DNA from: Streptomyces roseirectus
GTDB taxonomy: Bacteria; Actinomycetota; Actinomycetes; Streptomycetales; Streptomycetaceae
Direction of reading: 5' to 3'
Assembly (NCBI RefSeq): GCF_014489635.1
Contig: NZ_CP060828.1
Location: 3,944,001-4,008,000, forward strand
DNA: 64,000 nucleotides
Shown: piece by piece, positions 14,165 through 23,130 of the stretch
Position numbering within the stretch: position 1 is the stretch's first letter
Layout of the letters: each line of letters begins with the position of its first letter
Made by a program: the position numbers and the translations under genes
Notes under the pieces: model-generated
The model's input: only the letters and a program-made list of their open reading frames with translations
What the model was told of the DNA's origin: nothing
The model's database searches: none

Positions 14165-15525
14165 CCGAGTGGAGCTACACCGTCAAGATCTGGGCGATCC
14201 GGAAGCGTGATTACCGGAAGCCCTACCAACTCCGATGGAAGGTCGGACTCCGGCCGCATTCGGAGTCGTTCCTCACCCAGGGTCTGGCGGACAGCCGCCG
14301 GGCCCAACTCATCACGGCCGCGCGCGAGGGCGAACCCTTCGACGTCGAGACCGGGTTGCCGAAGTCCATGGTCGCCAAGAAGCTGGACATTTCTTGGTAC
14401 GAGCACGCCCGGAACTACATCGCGATGAAGTGGGGCGACTCCCCCGGCAACACTCGCCGGACGTTGGCCGAGGCCATGGCCACGGTGACGCCCGCGTTCG
14501 TCAAGGACACCAAGGGAATGCCTGACAACAGGACCGTCCGACGCGCGCTCTACAGCTGGGCGTTCAACAAAAACCGGTGGGACGAAGAACTACCCGCCGA
14601 CGTGGCCAAGACGCTGGACTGGTTCAAGCGGAAGTCGCTCCCCATGTCCGCGCTCTCTGACCGTCTGGTCGTAAGGTCCGCTTTGAGCGCCTTGTCGAAG
14701 AAGCTGGACGGCGAGACGGCGGCAGGAAGCACGATCCGCCGGAAGCGCGCCATTTTCTACAACGCCCTTGAATTCGCGATCGACGCCGAACTCCTCGCGG
14801 ACAACCCCTTGGACCGCATCAAGTGGACGGCGCCCGAACAGGTCGTTGAGGAAGTCGACCCGGAATGCGTTCCGAATCCCGCTCAAGGGGCCAAGCTTCT
14901 GGCTGCCGTACGCGACCAGGGAAAGCGCGGTCGTCGACTCGTGGCGTTCTTCGGCTGCATGTACTACGCCGCCGCGCGGCCGGAAGAAGTCATCGGTCTG
15001 CGCGCCAAGGACTGTGACCTGCCGCGTCGCGGCTGGGGCCTGCTCCGGCTGCATGAGACCCGCCCCCGCTCCGGCAAGGCTTGGACCGACTCCGGGGAGT
15101 CGCACGAGAAGAAGGGACTGAAGCACCGCCCGCGCAAGGCCGTCCGCCGGGTACCGATCCCGCCCGAGCTGGTCGCCCTGCTCCGGTGGCACCTCAGCGC
15201 GTACGGCACAGCGCCGGACGGCCGCGTGTTCCAGACGCTCCGGGGTGGCCTCGTGCAGGACACCGGTTATGGCGAGGTCTGGGCTGAGGCTCGCTCACGG
15301 GCCCTCTCCCCCGCCGAATTCGAGTCGGTGTTGGCCAAGCGCCCTTATGATCTTCGTCACGCTGCCGTGTCCACCTGGCTCAGCTCTGGGGTGGAGCCTC
15401 AGCTTGTAGCTGAACGCGCCGGCCACAGTGTCGCGGTGCTCTTCCGGGAGTACGCCAAGTTCCTGAAGGACGGCGACGACGCCGCCAACGCGAAGATCTC
15501 CGCCCGCCTAGAGAAGGGCGCCTGA
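14161..15525 (+). CDS. int: Tyrosine recombinase (AICE integrase)
   Basis: A 454-residue protein from GTG 14161. An N-terminal arm-binding region and a SAM-like core-binding domain (about 75-195) precede the catalytic domain. Catalytic residues are Arg 273 (AARPEEV), Arg 399-His 400 (YDLRHA), His 422 (ERAGHS) and the nucleophile Tyr 431 (FREYAKF). The usual first His of HxLRH is Tyr here, as in many Streptomyces integrases. The gene ends 155 bp from the tRNA-Tyr 3' end, the expected attachment site, and all catalytic residues are present. Confidence 0.95.
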   Translation: MTEWSYTVKIWAIRKRDYRKPYQLRWKVGLRPHSESFLTQGLADSRRAQLITAAREGEPFDVETGLPKSMVAKKLDISWYEHARNYIAMKWGDSPGNTRRTLAEAMATVTPAFVKDTKGMPDNRTVRRALYSWAFNKNRWDEELPADVAKTLDWFKRKSLPMSALSDRLVVRSALSALSKKLDGETAAGSTIRRKRAIFYNALEFAIDAELLADNPLDRIKWTAPEQVVEEVDPECVPNPAQGAKLLAAVRDQGKRGRRLVAFFGCMYYAAARPEEVIGLRAKDCDLPRRGWGLLRLHETRPRSGKAWTDSGESHEKKGLKHRPRKAVRRVPIPPELVALLRWHLSAYGTAPDGRVFQTLRGGLVQDTGYGEVWAEARSRALSPAEFESVLAKRPYDLRHAAVSTWLSSGVEPQLVAERAGHSVAVLFREYAKFLKDGDDAANAKISARLEKGA

Positions 15526-15625
15526 CAGGCCCAGGAAGCCCGTCCACGCCCCGTCCACGCACTTCGAGATGGGGCGTTCGAACGCGAGACAGAGTGAGAC
15601 ACGCGCCTGATCCACGGCGCACATG

Positions 15626-15672
15626 ACGAAGGGCCCGTGACCTGCCGTTCTGGCAGGTCACGGGCCCTTCGT
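15626..15672. terminator. Perfect 21-bp inverted repeat between int and tRNA-Tyr
   Basis: Arms 15626-15646 and 15652-15672 are perfectly complementary over 21 bp around the 5-nt loop GTTCT. It can terminate int transcription from the left and tRNA-Tyr transcription from the right. It lies 8 bp from the tRNA 3' end, on the element side if the attachment core is within the tRNA. Confidence 0.85.
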
Positions 15673-15680
15673 TCTCAGCG

Positions 15681-15762
15681 TGGCGGCGCCAGGATTCGAA
15701 CCTGGGAAGGCTGAGCCGGCAGATTTACAGTCTGCTCCCTTTGGCCGCTCGGGCACACCGCC
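15681..15762 (-). tRNA. tRNA-Tyr (GTA)
   Basis: Reading the minus strand gives an 82-nt tRNA with acceptor stem GGCGGTG / CGCCGCC and discriminator A. It has a GTA anticodon in the loop of CAGACTGTAAATCTG, a long variable arm as expected for bacterial tRNA-Tyr, and the T-loop GGTTCGAATCC. CCA is not encoded. A possible -10 (TATTGT, minus strand) lies at 15820-15825. The 3' end faces the integrase, so the AICE is integrated here, as SLP1 is in S. coelicolor; the gene is left intact. Confidence 0.95.
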
Positions 15763-15988
15763 GGGGTTTTGTCACCTGTTCGAACCGCTTTTCGGCGGTG
15801 TTCCCTGGCAACGACGTAAACAATACCCGATGGGGAGGGGTGCTTCGCCACCCGATTGAGCTGCGCCCGGAGGCGATCGGGTGGCTAGGCTTGTCCGGAC
15901 GTGGCCGGGCCGGGGCCGAGGCAGGCACGGGCCCCCGAGGACGCCGCCACGCACTCGACACGCCCCCCGATACAAGGAGCCACAGGAC

Positions 15989-16477
15989 ATGGCCGACTCC
16001 AGTTTCGACATCGTCTCGAAGGTCGAGCGGCAGGAGGTCGACAACGCCCTCAACCAGGCCGCCAAGGAGATCTCCCAGCGCTACGACTTCAAGGGCGTCG
16101 GTGCCTCCATCTCGTGGTCCGGCGAGAAGATCCTGATGGAGGCGAACTCCGAGGACCGGGTGAACGCCGTTCTCGACGTCTTCCAGTCGAAGCTGATCAA
16201 GCGCGGGATCTCGCTGAAGGCGCTGGAGGCGGGCGAGCCCCAGCTCTCCGGCAAGGAGTACAAGCTCTTCGCCGAGATCAAGGAAGGCATCTCGCAGGAG
16301 AACGCGAAGAAGGTCGCCAAGCTGATCCGCGACGAGGGCCCCAAGGGCATCAAGGCCCAGGTCCAGGGCGACGAACTGCGCGTCAGCTCCAAGAGCCGCG
16401 ACGACCTCCAGACCGTCATCGCCCTCCTGAAGGGCCAGGACTTCGACTTCGCGCTCCAGTTCGTGAACTACCGGTAG
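15989..16477 (+). CDS. YajQ family nucleotide-binding protein
   Basis: A 162-residue protein from ATG 15989 with AAGGAG upstream. It matches YajQ end to end: [35 protein letters not shown] and the C-terminal [14 protein letters not shown]. The family has two RNP-like folds and has been reported to bind nucleotides, including cyclic di-GMP in some bacteria. It stands alone between tRNA-Tyr and a terminator and is a common chromosomal neighbour of the tRNA-Tyr site in streptomycetes. Confidence 0.95.
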   Translation: MADSSFDIVSKVERQEVDNALNQAAKEISQRYDFKGVGASISWSGEKILMEANSEDRVNAVLDVFQSKLIKRGISLKALEAGEPQLSGKEYKLFAEIKEGISQENAKKVAKLIRDEGPKGIKAQVQGDELRVSSKSRDDLQTVIALLKGQDFDFALQFVNYR

Positions 16478-16496
16478 TTCACGGGCCGGTGGGTGA

Positions 16497-16529
16497 GAAG
16501 GGCGGGTGCCTCACGGGCGCCCGCCCTTC
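16497..16529 (+). terminator. Terminator after the YajQ gene
   Basis: A 14-bp stem (GAAGGGCGGGTGCC / GGCGCCCGCCCTTC, one G-U pair) with a short loop, 19 bp after the stop. Confidence 0.75.
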
Positions 16530-16576
16530 CCGCGTGTGCGGATGCCGGTGTACGGGTGTGCCGGTGTGCGTGCGGC

Positions 16577-16843
16577 TCAGTCCCGTGAGTTGCCGAACAG
16601 GATCCGGTACGCGATGAGCAGCACCAGCGAGCCGCCGATCGCCGCCGCCCAGGTGGCGCCGTCGTAGAAGTCCTTCGTCACGGGGTGGTCCAGCCAGCGC
16701 GCCGAGATCCAGCCGCCGACGAACGCCCCGGCGATCCCGATCAGTGTGGTGCCGATCAGGCCGCCCGGGTCCCGCCCCGGCAGCAGCACCTTGGCGATGA
16801 CTCCGGCCAACAGTCCCAGGATGATCCAACTGACGATGCCCAT
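16577..16843 (-). CDS. GlsB/YeaQ/YmgE family membrane protein
   Basis: An 88-residue protein with three hydrophobic helices (about 3-20, 28-50 and 65-83) and the family motif GLLAGVIAKVLLPGRDPGG. These Gly-rich transglycosylase-associated-like proteins are stress-linked inner-membrane proteins of unknown mechanism. It is monocistronic, with its start in the spacer shared with the APC permease. Confidence 0.88.
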   Translation of the reverse strand: MGIVSWIILGLLAGVIAKVLLPGRDPGGLIGTTLIGIAGAFVGGWISARWLDHPVTKDFYDGATWAAAIGGSLVLLIAYRILFGNSRD

Positions 16844-17175
16844 GCCCTGAACCTGCCCTTCCGCGCCGTGCGTCCACTGCCCCGGCCGTGTGGATCCGGT
16901 GAGAACAGCAGCTCCGGGGGCCGGTGGGGGTCACTCGCCCCGCGCCCGCCGCACACGCGTTCGCCCTGTGTTGGCCCGGACGACGTCGTGCCGATACGCA
17001 CCGGTTCCCCCGGTCACTAAGGTGCGGCCCATGCCACACTCCCGGACCGGCCCCGCCGCCCCGCCCCGGCCCGGCCCCCGGTCCGGCGGCCTCGCCCCGC
17101 GTCCGGGGAGCCGTGGCGCGTGACCGGCGCCGCCCCGCAACCGCCGCCCCGCCCCCGCTCCGGAAGGTGCCGCCC
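16844..17175. other. Divergent spacer, 332 bp
   Basis: Lies between the GlsB-like gene (minus) and the permease (plus). It should hold both promoters, but no consensus -35/-10 pair, palindrome or repeat stands out. Several frames are open through it, but none has a good start signal. Confidence 0.4.
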
Positions 17176-18435
17176 ATGACCCTCCCCACAGGTCCCTCCG
17201 CCGAACTGCGCCGCACCCTGGGCGTCGGGGACGCCGTCGTCATCGGGCTCGGGGCGATGATCGGGGCGGGTGTCTTCGTCGCCCTCGGCCCGGCCGCGCG
17301 GGCGGCCGGCACCGGGGTGCTGCCTGCGCTCGCGCTCGCCGCTGTGATCGCCTACTGCAATGCCACCTCCTCTGCTCGGCTGGCCGCCCGCTATCCGGCC
17401 TCGGGCGGTACGTACGTCTACGGTCGTGAACGGCTGGGCGACTTCTGGGGGTACCTCGCCGGGTGGGCCTTCGTCGTCGGGAAGACGGCGTCGTGCGCGG
17501 CGATGGCGCTGACGGTGGGGCTGTACGTCTGGCCGGCCCACGCGCACGCGGTGGCGGTCGCGGCGGTCCTGGTGCTGACGGCGGTGAACTACGGCGGCGT
17601 CCAGAAGTCGGCCTGGGTGACGCGGGTGATCGTGGCCGTGGTGCTGGCGGTCCTGGTGGGGGTCGTCGCGGTGTGCCTGGGGGCGGAGGGGGCCGAGAGG
17701 TCCGGCGCCGGGCCGGCGGACATCGGGTTCTCCGGTGGGGCGGGCGGGCTGCTGCAGGCCGCCGGGCTGCTGTTCTTCGCCTTCGCGGGGTACGCGCGGA
17801 TCGCGACCCTGGGCGAGGAGGTGCGGGATCCGTCGCGCACGATCCCCCGGGCGATCCCGCTCGCCCTGGGCGTCACGCTGGTGGTGTACGGGTGTGTGGC
17901 GGTCGCCGTCCTTTCCGTGCTGGGGGTCGATGGGCTGGCCGGGGCGGGTGCGCCGCTGGTGGACGCGGTAGGGGCCGCGGGCGTGTCCGGTCTGGCGCCG
18001 GTGGTGCGGACCGGTGCGGCCGTCGCCGCGCTGGGCTCGTTGCTCGCCCTGATCCTCGGGGTCTCCCGGACGACCCTCGCGATGGCCCGTGACCGGCATC
18101 TCCCCGGCGTCCTGGCCGCTGTGCACCCGCGCTTCCAGGTGCCTCACCGCGCCGAGCTCGCCGTCGGCACGGTCGTCGCCGTCCTCGCCGCCACACTCGA
18201 CGTCCGAGGCGCGATCGGGTTCTCCTCCTTCGGTGTCCTCATGTACTACGCGGTGGCCAACGCCTCGGCGTGGACCCTGTCCCCGGCACCGCTCGCGCGT
18301 ACAGCGCCGGCCGTCGGTCTCCTGGGGTGTGTGCTGCTGGCGTTCTCCCTTCCCGGGGTGTCGGTGGTCACGGGAGCGGGAGTGCTGGCGGTGGGCGCGG
18401 CGGCGTACGGAGTGCGGCGGAGGCTCGCGAAGTAG
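17176..18435 (+). CDS. APC-family amino acid permease
   Basis: A 419-residue membrane protein with about twelve hydrophobic helices. The first helix contains GLGAMIGAGVFVALGP, the APC substrate-binding signature, followed by PASGGTYVYGRERLGDFWGYLAGW and the conserved LFFAFAGYARIATLGEEVRDPSRTIPRAI. The start is ATG 17176; upstream in-frame extension is Arg/Pro-rich and unlikely. Substrate cannot be assigned from sequence. Slightly short for the family, lacking an extended C-terminus. Confidence 0.9.
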   Translation: MTLPTGPSAELRRTLGVGDAVVIGLGAMIGAGVFVALGPAARAAGTGVLPALALAAVIAYCNATSSARLAARYPASGGTYVYGRERLGDFWGYLAGWAFVVGKTASCAAMALTVGLYVWPAHAHAVAVAAVLVLTAVNYGGVQKSAWVTRVIVAVVLAVLVGVVAVCLGAEGAERSGAGPADIGFSGGAGGLLQAAGLLFFAFAGYARIATLGEEVRDPSRTIPRAIPLALGVTLVVYGCVAVAVLSVLGVDGLAGAGAPLVDAVGAAGVSGLAPVVRTGAAVAALGSLLALILGVSRTTLAMARDRHLPGVLAAVHPRFQVPHRAELAVGTVVAVLAATLDVRGAIGFSSFGVLMYYAVANASAWTLSPAPLARTAPAVGLLGCVLLAFSLPGVSVVTGAGVLAVGAAAYGVRRRLAK

Positions 18436-18615
18436 AAGGGCCGGGGGTTGGTGCCTCGGCCGTCGGGCCGGTCGGAGACTGCTCGTGCTGGGTCATGCAC
18501 TCATCGTGCACCTCGCCACTGACAGCGGCCCCGGCCTGTGGACAACTCTCCGCCTGTGGACAACTCCGTCACCCGGCAGAGGACGAGGGAATGCCCCGCC
18601 CTCACCCGGAGGGGG

Positions 18616-19008
18616 TCAGCGTGCCCCGAACGGCTCGTCCGTCGGCACGATCTCGCGGCCGAGCGGCATGAGGGAGACCGGGATCAGTTTGAAGTTGGCG
18701 ATGCCGAACGGGATCCCGATGATCGTGACGCACAGGAGGAGTCCGGTCACGATGTGGCCGATGGCCAGCCACCAGCCGGCCAGCACGAGCCACAGGACGT
18801 TGCCGACGCAGGACGGCGCGCCCGCGTCGCGGCGTTCGACGGTGGTGCGGCCGAAGGGCCACAGGGCGTAGACGCCGATTCTGAAGGCGGCGACGCCGAA
18901 GGGGATGCCGATGATCGTGATGCAGAGCAGGAGGCCCGCGCCGAGGTAGGCGAGGAAGAGCCAGAACCCGCTGAGAACGAGCCAGACGACGTTGAGGATG
19001 GTCTTCAC
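18616..19008 (-). CDS. YccF domain-containing membrane protein
   Basis: A 130-residue protein with two tandem YccF repeats, each containing ITIIGIPFG ([14 protein letters not shown] and [14 protein letters not shown]) within hydrophobic hairpins. It starts at a GTG overlapping the htpX stop (GTGA at 19005-19008), so it is cotranscribed with and coupled to htpX. Function is unknown; pairing with a membrane protease suggests envelope maintenance. Confidence 0.9.
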   Translation of the reverse strand: MKTILNVVWLVLSGFWLFLAYLGAGLLLCITIIGIPFGVAAFRIGVYALWPFGRTTVERRDAGAPSCVGNVLWLVLAGWWLAIGHIVTGLLLCVTIIGIPFGIANFKLIPVSLMPLGREIVPTDEPFGAR

Positions 19009-19868
19009 GACTGGCGACCTGCCATCTTCTCCAGGCGGGCGATACGGTCCGCCATCGGTGGGTGCGTCGAGAACATCTTGGAGAATCCCTGGCCCGGCCG
19101 GAAGGGGTTCGCGATCATCATGTGGCTCGCGGTCTCGATCCGGGGCTCGGGAGGCAGCGGAAGCTGCTTGGTGCCGAGTTCGAGCTTGCGCAGGGCGCTC
19201 GCGAGGGCGAGGGGGTCGCCGGTGAGCTGGGCCCCCGACGCGTCGGCCTCGTACTCGCGCGAGCGGCTGACGGCGAGCTGGATGAGGCTGGCGGCGAGGG
19301 GGCCGAGGAGCGACAGCAGGAGGACGCCGAAGATGCCGGGGCCGTCGTCGTCATCGGAGCGGCCGAGGGGGATCAGCCAGGCGAAGTTCGCCAGGAAGAC
19401 GATCACGGAGGCGAGGGCGCCGGCGATCGAGGAGATGAGGATGTCGCGGTTGTAGACGTGGCTCAGCTCATGGCCGATGACGCCGCGCAGTTCGCGTTCG
19501 TCCAGGAGGCGCATGATGCCGTCCGTGCAGCACACGGCCGCGTTGCGCGGGTTGCGGCCGGTCGCGAAGGCGTTGGGCGCCTCCGTCGGGGAGATGTAGA
19601 GCCGGGGCATCGGCTGGCGGGCCTGCGTGGAGAGTTCGCGGACCATCCGGTACAGGGCTGGGGCCTCGAACTCGCTCACCGGGCGGGCGCGCATCGCGCG
19701 TAGAGCCAGCTTGTCGCTGTTCCAGTACGCGTACGCGTTGGTACCGACGGCGACCAGGACGGCGATGATCAGTCCGGTCCGGCCGAAGAAGCCGCCGATG
19801 ACGACGATGAGTGCGGACAGCCCTCCGAGGAGTACTGCGGTCCTGAGCCCGTTGTGCCGGCGGTGCAC
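19005..19868 (-). CDS. htpX: HtpX-type membrane zinc metalloprotease
   Basis: A 287-residue M48B protease. Two N-terminal helices (about 10-50) are followed by the zinc motif HELSH and the third ligand in [13 protein letters not shown], with two more helices between. The C-terminal [16 protein letters not shown] is typical of HtpX. In bacteria HtpX degrades misfolded membrane proteins. It is first in an operon with the YccF gene and reads away from nuoN. Confidence 0.95.
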   Translation of the reverse strand: MHRRHNGLRTAVLLGGLSALIVVIGGFFGRTGLIIAVLVAVGTNAYAYWNSDKLALRAMRARPVSEFEAPALYRMVRELSTQARQPMPRLYISPTEAPNAFATGRNPRNAAVCCTDGIMRLLDERELRGVIGHELSHVYNRDILISSIAGALASVIVFLANFAWLIPLGRSDDDDGPGIFGVLLLSLLGPLAASLIQLAVSRSREYEADASGAQLTGDPLALASALRKLELGTKQLPLPPEPRIETASHMMIANPFRPGQGFSKMFSTHPPMADRIARLEKMAGRQS

Positions 19869-20041
19869 GGTACGCCCTCCAAGTCGTGCGGCAGGGGAAC
19901 CCTTTGCTCGCTGATCTGCGGTCCTTCTGGTGTCACGTCCAGTGGACCCTCCTGTCTACGTCAACGCCAGACGAGCACCACGAGTTCCCTTGCGCGCGCG
20001 GGGGCGCCTGTCCGCCGTCCGGGTGAGCACCCGGATCCGGC

Positions 20042-21553
20042 TCAGAACAGGGTGGTGTCGGCGAACCGCAGGATCAGCTGGGGGGCTCCGGAGAGGGCGA
20101 TGCCGACGGCCGCCGTGAGGGCGAGCGCCGCCGTGAGGGGGGCCGGGACGCGGTGACGGACGGGCTCCCCTTCGGGCGTCCGGAACAGCAGGGCCGTCCA
20201 CCTGAGGTAGTAGAAGAGGGCGATCACGACGTTGACGGCCATGACGACGGCGAGCCAGCCGAGGCCCGCGTCGACGGCCGCCGAGAAGACGGTGACCTTC
20301 GCGAAGAGGCCGATGACGCCGGGCGGGAGCCCCGCGAGGCAGAGCAGGAAGAAGGCCAGGAGGAGCGCGGAGAGCGGGCCGCGGGCGTAGAGGCCCTGAT
20401 AGTCCGTGAGGCGGTTGTGGGGGCTCCTGCGGCCCACGACGGCGGCCACGGCGAACGCGCCGAGGTTCACGGCGGCGTACATGAGCGCGTACGCGAGCGT
20501 GGAGCCGATCGCGTGCTCGGTGTCGTCCGTGTAGGCGGCCGAGGCGATCGGTACGAGGAGGTAACCGGCCTGGCCGACGGAGGACCAGGCGAGCAGGCGT
20601 ACCGCGCTGTACGCGCGCGTGGCGTGCTGGCGCAGGGCGCCGACGTTGCCGACGGTCATGGTGAGGGCGGCGAGCCCCGCCAGCGCGGGCCCCCAGACGT
20701 CGTCGTACGACGGGAAGGCGACGGCGGTGACGAGGATCAGCCCGGAGAAGCCGACGGCCTTGCCGACGACCGACAGGTAGGCGGCGATCGGCAGGGGCGC
20801 GCCCGCGTAGGTGTCGGGGACCCAGAAGTGGAACGGGACGGCGGCCGTCTTGAAGGCGAAGCCGACGAGGGTGAGGACGACGCCCGTCTGCGCGAGGGTG
20901 TGGAACTGCCCGTCGACGTCCTGGACGCGTTCGGCCACCTGGGTGAGGTACAGGGTGCCTGTCGTGGCGTAGACGAAGCTGATGCCCAGGAGGCTGACGG
21001 CGGTGGCCGTGACGGACGACAGGAAGAACTTCAGGGCCGCCTCGGAGGACCGCTTGTCGCCGTGCCGGAGGCCGACCAGCGCGAAGGCGGGCAGGGAGGC
21101 GACTTCCAGGGCGACGATCAGGGTGGCGAGGTCCCGGGAGGCGGGCAGCAGGGCGGCGCCCGCGGCGGAGCTGAGCAGCAGGAACCAGTACTCCCCTTCG
21201 GGGAGTTCCTTGCGCGCGTCCCTGAGGGCGGTGACGGACAGGAGGGCGGTCAGGAGGGCCCCGCCGAGCACCAGGGACTGGACGACCAGGGTGAAGCGGT
21301 CGGCCGTGTAGCTGCACACGCCGGGGTCGCCGGTGAGGCAGAACGTGGCGTGGTCGCCGTCCAGGAGCGGCAGCAGGAGGGCCGCGCCGGCGGCCAGGCC
21401 CGCCACAGAGAGCCAGCCGAGGAGGGGTTTCCGCGCGTCCGGGAGGAACAGGTCGGCGACCAGGACGGCGAGTCCGACGACGGCCACGACGGTGGGCGGG
21501 GCGATCGTCAGCCAGTCGACCGACTGGACGACGGACTGGGCGAGGGCGCTCAT
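20042..21553 (-). CDS. nuoN: NADH-quinone oxidoreductase subunit N
   Basis: A 503-residue, roughly 14-helix antiporter-like subunit. Conserved features include EYWFLLLSSAAGAALL, TLIVALEVASLPAFALVGL, the FKTAAVPFHFWVPDTYAGAP proton-channel motif and a helix-breaking LAGLPPGVIGLFAKV. It starts at an ATG overlapping the nuoM stop by 4 bp. It is the last gene of the ten-gene partial nuo operon and lies 173 bp from htpX. A much longer in-frame extension upstream lies inside nuoM and is not real. Confidence 0.95.
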   Translation of the reverse strand: MSALAQSVVQSVDWLTIAPPTVVAVVGLAVLVADLFLPDARKPLLGWLSVAGLAAGAALLLPLLDGDHATFCLTGDPGVCSYTADRFTLVVQSLVLGGALLTALLSVTALRDARKELPEGEYWFLLLSSAAGAALLPASRDLATLIVALEVASLPAFALVGLRHGDKRSSEAALKFFLSSVTATAVSLLGISFVYATTGTLYLTQVAERVQDVDGQFHTLAQTGVVLTLVGFAFKTAAVPFHFWVPDTYAGAPLPIAAYLSVVGKAVGFSGLILVTAVAFPSYDDVWGPALAGLAALTMTVGNVGALRQHATRAYSAVRLLAWSSVGQAGYLLVPIASAAYTDDTEHAIGSTLAYALMYAAVNLGAFAVAAVVGRRSPHNRLTDYQGLYARGPLSALLLAFFLLCLAGLPPGVIGLFAKVTVFSAAVDAGLGWLAVVMAVNVVIALFYYLRWTALLFRTPEGEPVRHRVPAPLTAALALTAAVGIALSGAPQLILRFADTTLF

Positions 21554-23124
21554 CGGGGGCCTCCTGCGAGGAGCTGCTGCACGGCCGGGTCGGTGAGGCC
21601 GAGGAGGGCCTTGGGCCACAGCCCGCCGACGACGGTGAGGGCGACGAGCGGGGTCCAGGCGGCGAATTCGTAGGGGCGCACGTCGGCGAGTTGCGGGGTG
21701 TCCTCGGAAACGGCGCCCATGCACACGCGCCGGACGACGAGCAGGAGGTACGCGGCCGTCAGGAGGGTGCCGAAGGCGGCGATCGCCGTGAACGTCAGGA
21801 AGGCGGGGCGATTGAGGTCGTCGGCCGGGTCGAACGCGCCGAACAGGGCCAGCATCTCGCCCCAGAACCCGGCGAGTCCGGGCAGGCCGAGGGAGGCCAC
21901 GGCGGCGAACGCGAGCAGTCCGCCGAGGCGTGGCGCGCGCCCGTACAGCGCCGCGCCGGTCCGTTCGGCGAGGGCGTCGAGGTCGGTGCTGCCGGTGCGG
22001 TCCTTCAGAGCGCCGACCAGGAAGAACAGCAGGCCGGTGATGAGGCCGTGGGCGATGTTGGCGAACAGGGCGCCGTTGACGCCGGTCGGTGTCATGGACG
22101 CGATGCCCAGGAGGACGAAGCCCATGTGGCCGACGGACGAGTAGGCGATGAGCCGCTTCAGGTCGCCCTTCGCGCCGGGGCGCACCAGGGCGAGGCAGGC
22201 GAGGGACCCGTAGACGATCCCGACGACGGCGAAGGCGGCGAGGTAGGGCGCGAGGGCGCGCATGCCCTCCGGGGCGACCGGCAGCAGGATGCGGACGAAC
22301 CCGTAGGTGCCCATCTTCAGCAGGACGCCGGCGAGCAGGACCGAGCCGGTGGTCGGGGCGGCGGTGTGGGCGTCGGGCAGCCAGCTGTGCAGCGGCCACA
22401 TCGGCGTCTTCACGGCGAGCCCGAGAGCGATCGCCAAAGCGGCGGTGACCTGCACGGATGTGGTCAGGGACCGGCCGTTGTCAGTGGCGAGTGCGACCAT
22501 GTCGAACGTGCCCGCTTCAACGCCGATCAGGAGCAGGCCGAGGAGCATGACGACGGAGCCGAGCAGCGTGTAGAGGATGAATTTCCAGGCCGCGCGGGTC
22601 CGGTCCTCGCCGCCCCAGCGGGCGATGAGGAAGTACATCGGGATGAGGACCGTCTCGAAGGCGAGGAAGAACAGGAGGAGGTCGAGGACGGCGAAGGTGG
22701 CGAGAGTGCCGCCTTCCAGGAGGAGCAGCAGGGCGACGAACGCCTTCGGGGACGGGCCCGCGGGCGGCTTGAAGTAGGAGTACAGCGCGCACAGGAAGGT
22801 CAGCAGCGCGGTCAGGACCAGCAGCGGGAGGGAGATGCCGTCGATGCCGAGGTGGAGGCGTACGTCGAGTGCGGGGATCCAGCTGATGTCGGTACTGGCC
22901 TGCATCCTCGACGGGTGGTCGTGGTCGAAGCCCAGCGCGAGGGCGACGGCGGCGGCCAGGACGGCGCCGGTGACGGTCACACCGTGGCGCAGCACGGCCT
23001 GGTCGGGCGACTTCCCCTTCAGCCCCGGCGGGGCGGGCAGGAGGGCGGCGACGGCGCCGAGGAGCGGGCCGGCGACGGTGAACGCCAGAAGGAACTGCAT
23101 CACGGACTCGTTGATACCGATCAC
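21550..23124 (-). CDS. nuoM: NADH-quinone oxidoreductase subunit M
   Basis: A 524-residue antiporter-like subunit with DVRLHLGIDGISLPLLVLT, the conserved FLAFETVLIPMYFLI glutamate helix, VKTPMWPLHSWLPDAHTAAPT and ANIAHGLITGLLFFLVG. It starts at GTG 23124; an ATG eight codons later is possible. Overlaps nuoN at its 3' end and follows nuoL by 6 bp. Confidence 0.95.
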   Translation of the reverse strand: MIGINESVMQFLLAFTVAGPLLGAVAALLPAPPGLKGKSPDQAVLRHGVTVTGAVLAAAVALALGFDHDHPSRMQASTDISWIPALDVRLHLGIDGISLPLLVLTALLTFLCALYSYFKPPAGPSPKAFVALLLLLEGGTLATFAVLDLLLFFLAFETVLIPMYFLIARWGGEDRTRAAWKFILYTLLGSVVMLLGLLLIGVEAGTFDMVALATDNGRSLTTSVQVTAALAIALGLAVKTPMWPLHSWLPDAHTAAPTTGSVLLAGVLLKMGTYGFVRILLPVAPEGMRALAPYLAAFAVVGIVYGSLACLALVRPGAKGDLKRLIAYSSVGHMGFVLLGIASMTPTGVNGALFANIAHGLITGLLFFLVGALKDRTGSTDLDALAERTGAALYGRAPRLGGLLAFAAVASLGLPGLAGFWGEMLALFGAFDPADDLNRPAFLTFTAIAAFGTLLTAAYLLLVVRRVCMGAVSEDTPQLADVRPYEFAAWTPLVALTVVGGLWPKALLGLTDPAVQQLLAGGPR

Positions 23125-23130
23125 GCCCGC

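Noticed and set aside
15626..15672. Attachment site core
   Set aside because: The perfect hairpin is adjacent to, but not part of, the tRNA. tRNA-directed integrases use the tRNA 3' half, so the hairpin is better read as a terminator.
1..15680. A prophage
   Set aside because: No capsid, tail, portal or lysis genes. TraB and Spd-type genes and the tRNA-Tyr site indicate an AICE. Methyltransferase and Prim-Pol also occur in phages, but here accompany conjugation genes.
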